Under the pieces are notes generated by a model. That model worked only from the letters and a program-made list of their open reading frames with translations, searched no databases and was not told the DNA's origin. A stretch of 11,392 bases of DNA from CAYSHJ01 sp964589725 (GTDB lineage: Bacteria; Planctomycetota; Planctomycetia; Planctomycetales; Planctomycetaceae). Below, piece by piece: positions 1 through 4,977 of this stretch (the stretch's first letter is position 1; each line of letters opens with the position of its first letter). The stretch lies in the NCBI GenBank assembly GCA_964589725.1, contig CAZPUJ010000238.1:1-11392 (forward strand). Direction: 5' to 3'. Both the position numbers and the translations under genes were made by a program.

Positions 1-753
1 ACGTAGCCGAGTCGCTCCGCGACTCGGATTCTGTCCGGAGTTGGAATTCGGTTTTGAATTGGTCTTGGCGTCGGGAGTCGAGGGCTCGTTGGAATCCGAG
101 TCGCGGAGCGACTCGGCTACATATTTCAACCACGGCGAATCCGGCGGGTACGTTACATGCGAGAAGTTGAAGACGCCGTTGAGTCCGTACAGCCAGCCGT
201 CCGGTCCCCACGTCAGCGAGTTCGGTAGCTCATGAGTGTCCGTGCGGCCGAAGCCGGTGACGACGACTTGTGGCGGGCCGTCCGGCCTGCCGTCTCGATC
301 GGCATCCGGCACGAACAAGATGTCCGGCGAGTTCGCGATCCACACGCCGCCGTGTCCGACCGCAATGCCGCTGGGAATGTTCAAGCCGTCGAGGAAGACT
401 GTGAACTTGTCCATCTTCCCGTCGCCGTCGGTGTCTTCCAGGATCTTCACTCGATCCTTGCCCAGCCCCGGAGCCTTGCGCGGATACTCCAGCGACTCGG
501 TGATCCAGAATCGTCCACGCTCATCAATCGTCATCGCAACCGGATTGACGATGTCCGGCTCGCAGGCAACGACCTCGACCGAGAAGCCATCGGGGACGGT
601 CATCTTCTGGATGGCCTCCGCCGGCGAGAGCGCCGGCCCCGGCGGCTTGTCTTGAGCGTGCGGGACGGCTTCCTTTTTCGGAGCTTGAGCCGATAACTCG
701 GTGGTCGTGCAGATGAGTGACAGCAGACAGCTCAATCCCAGCAGGTGACGCAT
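1..753 (-). CDS. PVC-type secreted (membrane-bound) dehydrogenase, N-terminal part, runs off left edge
   Basis: Reading leftward from ATG 753-751, the frame stays open for 251 codons to base 1, so the C-terminus lies outside the window. Residues 1-24 form a signal peptide (hydrophobic stretch about 4-15, cleavage likely near LSAQA). A beta-propeller-like sugar-dehydrogenase region follows, with VPDGFSVEVVACEPDIVNP (53-71), two Asp-rich loops that could bind calcium (TDGDGKMD at 108-115, DADRDGRPD at 150-158), IPSGIAVGHGGVWIANSPD (126-144) and GPDGWLYGLNGVFN (183-196). This matches the N-terminal domain of the planctomycete/verrucomicrobial putative membrane-bound dehydrogenases, which usually end in a heme c CxxCH domain not visible here. 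The family is thought to oxidise sugars or related compounds in the periplasm. From about residue 211 the protein becomes a low-complexity Ser/Asn/Pro segment encoded by an inserted palindrome pair (see repeats at 3-31 and 92-120). GAAAGG upstream of the ATG is a weak ribosome site. Confidence 0.85.
   Translation of the reverse strand, partial: MRHLLGLSCLLSLICTTTELSAQAPKKEAVPHAQDKPPGPALSPAEAIQKMTVPDGFSVEVVACEPDIVNPVAMTIDERGRFWITESLEYPRKAPGLGKDRVKILEDTDGDGKMDKFTVFLDGLNIPSGIAVGHGGVWIANSPDILFVPDADRDGRPDGPPQVVVTGFGRTDTHELPNSLTWGPDGWLYGLNGVFNFSHVTYPPDSPWLKYVAESLRDSDSNEPSTPDAKTNSKPNSNSGQNPSRGATRLR
3..31. repeat. Palindromic repeat family A, left copy (in coding sequence)
   Basis: A 29-bp unit containing a perfect hairpin: 9-bp arms at 7-15 and 19-27 (CCGAGTCGC / GCGACTCGG) with loop TCC. 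It is the exact reverse complement of the copy at 92-120. Both lie within the dehydrogenase reading frame and are translated (for example VAESLRDSD from the gene-proximal copy). Confidence 0.9.
92..120. repeat. Palindromic repeat family A, right copy (in coding sequence)
   Basis: Perfect 29/29 inverted copy of 3-31. The two are separated by 60 bp of spacer that encodes a Ser/Asn/Pro-rich stretch in the dehydrogenase. The arrangement is that of a REP doublet or a miniature inverted-repeat element inserted in frame. Confidence 0.9.
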
Positions 754-852
754 CGCGGGCCTTTCGATCCAGAAGTTACGAACGGAAGGCCGGACATGAT
801 GCGGATCGCAGGGCAGGGCGCGAATTGAGACGCACTGCGATGCGGCCTGCCT

Positions 853-1827
853 TCAGCCATCCAACACCACGCCCAGGGCCGTCCGCTTGGTTTGTGCCTC
901 GCGAACTTTCGTCGCAATGCGACTCAACACCTGTTGAGCACGTCGCTCGGCGTTTTGCTGGGAATTTAAATAGGCGTTGTTCATCTTCGTCTGCAAGGTC
1001 ATGAGCATCTTGCGGTAGAACTCGAAGGTGTTCAAAGCTTGCTCCATCCCGTCGAATCTGAGACGCGGGACGATGAATTGCTGATGGATCTGGTCGACCC
1101 ATTTTCGCTGTCCGGCCAAACTAGTATCGCCAATGTCGTAGTCTTTGACACAACTCCGCATCCGATTGTCAGCGTCGCGCAACCAGCGGCGGGCGTCGAG
1201 CCAGTCCTGCTTGTCCTGGTTGTTCGAATACAAACGTTCGTCCGGAGACAAGTCCCGGTTGAGCCCCTTGAGCCTGCCCGACATGTCGACGAGCACCTTT
1301 CTGAGTCGTTCCAGATTGCTTTCAATTTCGAGGACCGTGTTCCACTCGACATCGATCCGGTCGAATAATTCCGAAAGATGTTTGTCTTCCACGGCTGCAG
1401 GTGGAATCATCGGTTGCATTGGGCTGAGCATTGGGCCAAGCTGAGGGACGCCGACGTAAACAGTGATACCGGGATCCGCGCCGGGCACGGGTAAGGGGAT
1501 CACCTGATCCAAAAGAGGCGATGTGCCATTCAGGGACTGATAGGTCAACCCATAGAGTTGCCACATCGACACGTCTGTGGGATCGACTCCGGCCGACTGC
1601 AGGAGTTTTCGCATCGTCAAGCTCTGAGAGGCGGTTCGCCAAGTTTCATCGGGAACCAGGACAATCAGACCTTGAGGCAGTTGGAATGGCTTGGCCCAGA
1701 TCCAGACAAAGCAATGAGGAGCATCCGCCAATGTCACCTGTTCCCACGATTGCGAAGGAGGACGCCCGGCAAAACCTGCTCGCGCGACGGAAGAAACACT
1801 CTCGCTCTGCAAACCAGATTGCTGCAT
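853..1827 (-). CDS. Conserved-looking hypothetical protein, helical C-terminal half
   Basis: This 324-aa protein is not one I recognise. The start ATG (1827-1825) is well supported by GGGAGG six bases upstream. No signal peptide or membrane segment is visible, so it is probably cytoplasmic. Residues 30-135 look like a compact beta-rich domain (FVWIWAKPFQLPQGLIVLVP at 40-59) ending in a Pro/Gly/Met-rich linker (111-144). Residues 146-320 are charged and strongly helical, probably coiled coil (IESNLERLRKVLVDMSGRL at 168-186; a Gln/Arg-rich terminal helix). Two Trp/Arg/Asp-rich patches (QDWLDARRWLRDAD at 207-220, RKWVDQIHQQF at 241-251) could be a binding surface. It lies 99 bp upstream of the secreted dehydrogenase on the same strand and could be cotranscribed with it. 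No palindromic insert is seen in it. Function unknown; that it is a real gene is likely from its length, start site and plausible protein composition. Confidence 0.75.
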   Translation of the reverse strand: MQQSGLQSESVSSVARAGFAGRPPSQSWEQVTLADAPHCFVWIWAKPFQLPQGLIVLVPDETWRTASQSLTMRKLLQSAGVDPTDVSMWQLYGLTYQSLNGTSPLLDQVIPLPVPGADPGITVYVGVPQLGPMLSPMQPMIPPAAVEDKHLSELFDRIDVEWNTVLEIESNLERLRKVLVDMSGRLKGLNRDLSPDERLYSNNQDKQDWLDARRWLRDADNRMRSCVKDYDIGDTSLAGQRKWVDQIHQQFIVPRLRFDGMEQALNTFEFYRKMLMTLQTKMNNAYLNSQQNAERRAQQVLSRIATKVREAQTKRTALGVVLDG

Positions 1828-1833
1828 GGAATG

Positions 1834-1840
1834 CCTCCCT
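1834..1840 (-). promoter_or_regulatory. Strong ribosome binding site
   Basis: On the minus strand AGGGAGG precedes ATG 1827 by 6 nt, which fixes the start of the 324-aa gene. The rest of 1841-2000 shows no clear promoter for that gene. Confidence 0.65.
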
Positions 1841-2000
1841 TACTTCAAAAGGGTTTTGTCTCCCTTCGCCCGAAACTTCGGAGCGACATCGGACCGCAAA
1901 AGGCGAACTCACCGAGAACGCATCTTACGGATCAAACCTTTGTCGAGCGAGGGAAAATCCGGCGTGTCGCACCTCGCGGACTCGCTATCAGAAAGCCGTC

Positions 2001-2030
2001 TTGGGCCAATGCGTCTGAGCCGATTATAAG
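2001..2030 (+). promoter_or_regulatory. Possible promoter for the SGNH hydrolase
   Basis: TTGGGC at 2001-2006 and TATAAG at 2025-2030 are separated by 18 bp, which resembles a housekeeping-type promoter (3/6 and 5/6 matches). The reverse strand of the same site reads TATAAT (2028-2023), so the element could also serve the divergent minus-strand gene, though no good -35 is seen there and the leader would be about 190 nt. Planctomycete promoters are poorly predicted by this consensus. Confidence 0.3.
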
Positions 2031-2051
2031 TCGGTTCTAAGTGCGAACCGA
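2031..2051. repeat. Small inverted repeat in the divergent intergenic region
   Basis: TCGGTTC (2031-2037) and GAACCGA (2045-2051) are perfect 7-bp inverted arms around 7 bases, directly after the candidate -10 element. The position would suit an operator or a leader hairpin. No regulator is encoded nearby. Confidence 0.4.
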
Positions 2052-2093
2052 TTGGCGAAGCGGCAACAGTCTGTGCCGCGGCGGAGTGCCAAG

Positions 2094-3386
2094 ATGGAAG
2101 TGTCGACCTTTCGAGAAATGCGGCGGGGCTCTTTTCGCGATGCGACCATCGGGGAGCAGACCAATGCTTGCAGAAGTCCCCGCCGGAAAGAACTGACGCT
2201 CGGGAAACGGTGTGCATTCGCCGTGATTCCGTTGGTGACTTTGTTGCTTCTCGCCGAATTGGTGATTCGCTGTTTCGTGTCGGACTTCGAGATCGCCTGG
2301 CGATTTCGCCAGATTGAACAGATCATCGTGTTCCTGGGCAGCCAGCCGAGACAGAGCATTTTCGAGCCGGACCCCAATTGCTTCTGGCGGTTGAAACCAA
2401 ACATCATTGCTCCGTCAGAGCGCGGGACGTGGTGGGGCGGCGTGATGTCCAACAGTCAGCGGATGCGCAGCCGCGAAGTCTCAGTGGCGGAAGCGAACAA
2501 TCGCTTCCGAGTGCTGTGCTTCGGAGACAGCACGACTTTCGGGTTTGGAGTGGACTTCGCCGATGCCTGGCCGAATCAGTTGCAGACGCTTTTCGACAAA
2601 GAACTGCCCAACCCCGATCACCAGATCAACACACTAGCCCGAAGCGCGAGCGAGGGACCGCATCACGACGAGGCGATCAATCCCTCGCTGGCGCGTCGGG
2701 CTAGTCTTGCCACCACTTCCCATGCTGTGGAGGTGCTCAACGCCGGCATCCCCGGCCACACCTCGTATCAGGGACGACAACGGCTCGCGGCGGAATTAGC
2801 GAAATGGCGTCCGCATCTCGCGGTCATCACTTTCGGCAACAATGATGGCTGGCGCTGGGACGGCTTAGCTGACAAGGAACACGCGCAGCTCGCGAGACCT
2901 TCGGCAGCGACCTCGTGGTTCGACCACAGTCGAGCTTGGCGTTGGCTGCATTCCCAGCGTATGCAGTCGGCTCACCAGCAAGCCGCGCACGAGGAATCTC
3001 GCTGGGCCGAGCAGGTGAGTTGGAACTACATCGAACCGAACGCGACCTGGACGCCGCGTGTGAGCTTGTCTGACTTCGCCGACAACCTGCACGCGATGAT
3101 CGATGTCTGCCGACGACAGGATTGCGAAGTCGTCTTGATTGTCTGGCCCGATCAACGCCAATTACTCGACCAGCCGACGTGGCGTCTGCCGTATCAAGTA
3201 GCGATGCGGCAAGTTGCTCGCGAGGCCGACGTACCGTGCGTGGACCTCGTGCCGCTCTTCGAGGCGACTGGCCGCTGGGCGGTCGAGAGATTCCTGCCGC
3301 GCGATGTCATTCATGTGGACCGCGCGGGCAATCAGTTGGTCGCAAGGGCAGTTGCGGCCCACGTTCGCCGACTGATGGCTCAATGA
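2094..3386 (+). CDS. Membrane-anchored SGNH/GDSL-family hydrolase with in-frame repeat insert
   Basis: 430 aa from ATG 2094, chosen because GGAG sits 7 nt upstream. An in-frame TTG at 2052 would add 14 residues but has no ribosome site. A Lys/Arg-rich N-terminus is followed by one membrane helix (about 40-60, AVIPLVTLLLLAELVIRCF), so the catalytic domain probably faces the periplasm. SGNH motifs in order: FGDST with Ser146 (block I), NAGIPG (216-221, block II), FGNND with Asn250 (block III), and DVIH with Asp404 and His407 (block V, before VDRAGN). All catalytic residues are present, so it should be an active esterase or acyl hydrolase; the substrate cannot be told. Residues about 177-211, between the block I helix and block II, are an extra segment (LARSASEGP ... 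NPSLARRASL) encoded by an inverted palindrome pair. The gene is divergent from the 324-aa gene and ends just before a hairpin at 3399. Confidence 0.85.
   Translation: MEVSTFREMRRGSFRDATIGEQTNACRSPRRKELTLGKRCAFAVIPLVTLLLLAELVIRCFVSDFEIAWRFRQIEQIIVFLGSQPRQSIFEPDPNCFWRLKPNIIAPSERGTWWGGVMSNSQRMRSREVSVAEANNRFRVLCFGDSTTFGFGVDFADAWPNQLQTLFDKELPNPDHQINTLARSASEGPHHDEAINPSLARRASLATTSHAVEVLNAGIPGHTSYQGRQRLAAELAKWRPHLAVITFGNNDGWRWDGLADKEHAQLARPSAATSWFDHSRAWRWLHSQRMQSAHQQAAHEESRWAEQVSWNYIEPNATWTPRVSLSDFADNLHAMIDVCRRQDCEVVLIVWPDQRQLLDQPTWRLPYQVAMRQVAREADVPCVDLVPLFEATGRWAVERFLPRDVIHVDRAGNQLVARAVAAHVRRLMAQ
2633..2705. repeat. Inverted palindrome pair, family B, inside the SGNH hydrolase gene
   Basis: Arms 2633-2657 and 2681-2705 (both 25 bp, ACTAGCCCGA...AGCGAGGGA and its complement) match at 23 of 25 positions and are separated by 23 bp. 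The element is translated in frame as LARSASEGP...SLARRASL. Such peptides recur in planctomycete proteins, to my knowledge. Confidence 0.85.
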
Positions 3387-3398
3387 CGGGTGTCGGAT

Positions 3399-3428
3399 GC
3401 GTCTCGCATTCGTGCCGACGCGAGACGC
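3399..3428. repeat. Intergenic hairpin repeat after the SGNH hydrolase
   Basis: GCGTCTCGC (3399-3407) and GCGAGACGC (3420-3428) form a perfect 9-bp stem with a 12-base loop, 12 bp after the SGNH stop codon. There is no T-run afterwards, so it is either a non-canonical terminator or another REP-like repeat. Confidence 0.6.
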
Positions 3429-3518
3429 CTCGGTCACAGACCCAATGACTCGTGGGGAGACTGGACGTGGAGGTCTCAGGGTTTAGACTCCCACGATCCC
3501 GTCAATGCACTCTCCCGG

Positions 3519-3523
3519 AAGGA
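3519..3523 (+). promoter_or_regulatory. Ribosome binding site of the Uma2-like fragment
   Basis: AAGGA lies 7 nt before ATG 3531. It decides this start over upstream codons, which would add a peptide read from the intergenic repeat. Confidence 0.5.
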
Positions 3524-3530
3524 TCAGACG

Positions 3531-3794
3531 ATGCTGACCAGCGCCGTTCGCTTCGGCCCCAAGAGTCACGGCCGACTCGTCACCGACGACGAGTTGGAAC
3601 ACGCCGAGTATCGTCCCGGCTACGACTACGAGGTCATCTTCGGGAGGTTGTACGTGTCGCCCGCTCCGAATCCAGAACATGACGTCGTTGCCAGGATTGA
3701 AGCTGCGTATTTCGCCGCCGGCTCGCGCGCCCGCCAAGCGTTCCCGTCGGCGAAAGTCGTGAGCGACGAAGCACACTCGGCGTCCCAAGGATGA
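3531..3794 (+). pseudogene. Truncated Uma2-like (PD-(D/E)XK) protein, N-terminal remnant
   Basis: ATG 3531 has AAGGA seven bases upstream, so the 87-codon frame is well set up for translation. Residues 1-60 resemble the start of the Uma2 family (DUF820, restriction-endonuclease-like fold, very numerous in planctomycetes): GRLVTDDELEHAEYRPGYDY at about 15-34, then VIFGRLYVSPAPNPEHD, with the typical 'Y-E-V-x-x-G-R-L-x-V-S-P-x-P-N-x-x-H' pattern. Full-length members are about 180-200 residues and carry their acidic/lysine active site in the second half, which is absent. After about residue 60 the sequence (GSRARQAFPSAK...) no longer looks like the family. The other two frames of 3700-3794 also do not restore it. 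The stop lies 7 bp before the next gene. It is most likely a decayed fragment; an independent small protein is possible. Confidence 0.5.
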
Positions 3795-3801
3795 TGCCTC
3801 G

Positions 3802-4848
3802 ATGGGTCTGTTGCTCGGAATGGACGAAGCCGGATACGGGCCGAATCTGGGTCCGTTGGTCGTGACGGTCACGGTTTGGGAAGTGCCCGGCGCACCTCGC
3901 GAATTTGATTTGTGGGCCGCAATGGCGGACGTCGCCCAGCAGGCGCCGACCAAAGAGCCGCTCAAATTGCAAGTCGCAGACTCGAAGCAGGTTTACTCGC
4001 CGGGGAAGGGACTGGCGGCGTTGGAGAAGTCGGTGCTGAGCGCGCTGCGGATGATGGGGCACTTGCCAAGGACGTTGGCAGAGCTGGCAAAGACATTGGA
4101 GATGCTAAACCGAATTTCAAGACTCGGATTTCAAAACTCGGATTTCGAATCGTCGCCCGCAGCCGAAGAAGGTCGGACGCCTACGTCCGACTTAACGGAC
4201 GTGGGCGTCGGTTCTACGGACGCATTGTCGCCGTGGCTCGTCGATCGTGATCTCGTGCTGCCGACCGAAGTCGATGCGTCCTTGATTGGCGATATCGCGA
4301 CGAACTGGCTCGACTGCTGCCGTCGATCCGGTGTTAAACTCAAGGCCATTCGCAGCGAGATCGTGCAGCCGGAGCAATTCAACTTGCTGGTGCGAGAGTG
4401 CGACAACAAAGCTCTCGCGCTGTCGCGGATCAGTTTGAAATTGCTATGCTCGGTCTGGAACCCGGACGACGAACAGCCGACGCTCGTGATTTGCGACAAG
4501 CACGGCGGCCGGAATCGTTACGACGATCTGTTGGCCGAGGTGCTCGACGACCGCATGATCTTCGCCGTCGGCGAGTCACGCGAGCGAAGTGTGTACCGAG
4601 TTGGCTCAAGTGAGCTGAGATTTCAGATGAAGGCTGAAGCCAACTTTCCGGTCGCGCTGGCCTCACTGGTGTGCAAGTACGTCCGCGAACTTTCGATGGA
4701 GGTCTTCAATCAGTTCTGGATCAAGCGTGTCCCCGGTCTCAAGCCGACCGCTGGCTATCCGGTTGACGCCGCCCGGTTCAAGAAAGACATCGTCGAGGCT
4801 CAGGCTCGGCTCGCGATTTCGGACGACGTTTTGTGGCGCGAACGATAG
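3802..4848 (+). CDS. RNase HII/HIII-like ribonuclease with D-E-D-E active site and in-frame repeat insert
   Basis: The 348-aa protein starts with the RNase H2 signature MDEAGYGPNLGPLVV (7-21; Asp8, Glu9). ADSKQVYSPGKG (59-70) follows, matching the 'DSK' motif of RNase HII/HIII. VICDKHGGRNRYDDLL (229-244) supplies the third acid (Asp232). KAEANFPVALASLVCKYVRE (277-296) corresponds to the fourth-acid/AKV block but has Glu279, as in RNase HIII, where HII has Asp. GLKPTAGYPVDAARF (312-326) matches the C-terminal 'GYPT' region. It should cleave RNA in RNA-DNA hybrids in the cytoplasm. Unlike classical HIII it has no N-terminal TBP-like substrate-binding domain. Residues about 106-142 are a low-complexity insert from repeats at 4117-4209. 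The start has AAGGA 10 nt upstream, inside the last codons of the Uma2 fragment. A hairpin follows the stop. Confidence 0.75.
   Translation: MGLLLGMDEAGYGPNLGPLVVTVTVWEVPGAPREFDLWAAMADVAQQAPTKEPLKLQVADSKQVYSPGKGLAALEKSVLSALRMMGHLPRTLAELAKTLEMLNRISRLGFQNSDFESSPAAEEGRTPTSDLTDVGVGSTDALSPWLVDRDLVLPTEVDASLIGDIATNWLDCCRRSGVKLKAIRSEIVQPEQFNLLVRECDNKALALSRISLKLLCSVWNPDDEQPTLVICDKHGGRNRYDDLLAEVLDDRMIFAVGESRERSVYRVGSSELRFQMKAEANFPVALASLVCKYVRELSMEVFNQFWIKRVPGLKPTAGYPVDAARFKKDIVEAQARLAISDDVLWRER
4117..4144 (+). repeat. 14-bp tandem repeat within the RNase H-like insert
   Basis: TCAAGACTCGGATT (4117-4130) is followed directly by TCAAAACTCGGATT (4131-4144), 13/14 identical, and then a partial third unit (TCGAAT). 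A related sequence occurs between the family A palindromes at 46-69 in the dehydrogenase gene. Confidence 0.75.
4176..4209. repeat. Inverted palindrome pair, family C, inside the RNase H-like gene
   Basis: GACGCCTACGTCCG (4176-4189) and CGGACGTGGGCGTC (4196-4209) are inverted copies with 13/14 identity. The left unit itself folds (GTCGGA...TCCGAC, 4172-4191). It is translated as GRTPTSDLTDVGVGSTD, a segment outside the conserved RNase H2 motifs. Confidence 0.75.
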
Positions 4849-4857
4849 ATTTGGACT

Positions 4858-4877
4858 GCGGCGGTAGGAACCGCCGC
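4858..4877 (+). terminator. Hairpin after the RNase H-like gene (possible terminator)
   Basis: GCGGCGGT (4858-4865) and ACCGCCGC (4870-4877) form a perfect 8-bp stem with a 4-base loop, 9 bp after the stop codon. Only TCTT follows, so it is a weak intrinsic terminator at best and may be another REP-like unit. Confidence 0.4.
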
Positions 4878-4922
4878 TCTTCAAAACGGTTCGTGCCGCG
4901 CCGCCGCACTCGATTCGTACGT

Positions 4923-4941
4923 CGCCCTGGAAATCAGGGCG
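4923..4941. repeat. Second intergenic hairpin upstream of apbE
   Basis: CGCCCTG (4923-4929) pairs perfectly with CAGGGCG (4935-4941) across a 5-base loop, 36 bp before the apbE start. It could shape the apbE leader or be a repeat. No promoter is obvious in 4849-4977. Confidence 0.45.
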
Positions 4942-4977
4942 TCTTGAAAAACGACGACTCAGATTGTCGCACTTCAC

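Noticed and set aside
232..696. Plus-strand open frames across 41-1004
   Set aside because: They are shadows of the minus-strand dehydrogenase, whose translation shows a signal peptide and family motifs. The plus-strand products are Arg-rich with no recognisable features.
2052..2093. TTG start for the SGNH hydrolase
   Set aside because: No ribosome site before it, and it sits against the inverted repeat. ATG 2094 has GGAG at 7 nt.
3700..3794. A frameshift that would restore a full Uma2 domain
   Set aside because: Both other frames were read: one stops almost at once and the other gives an Arg/Pro-rich peptide ending in a stop, with no Uma2 catalytic motif. The missing half is truly absent here.
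3483..4062. Minus-strand frames over the Uma2-like and RNase H-like genes
   Set aside because: No family resemblance, and they run against two plus-strand genes with ribosome sites and motifs.
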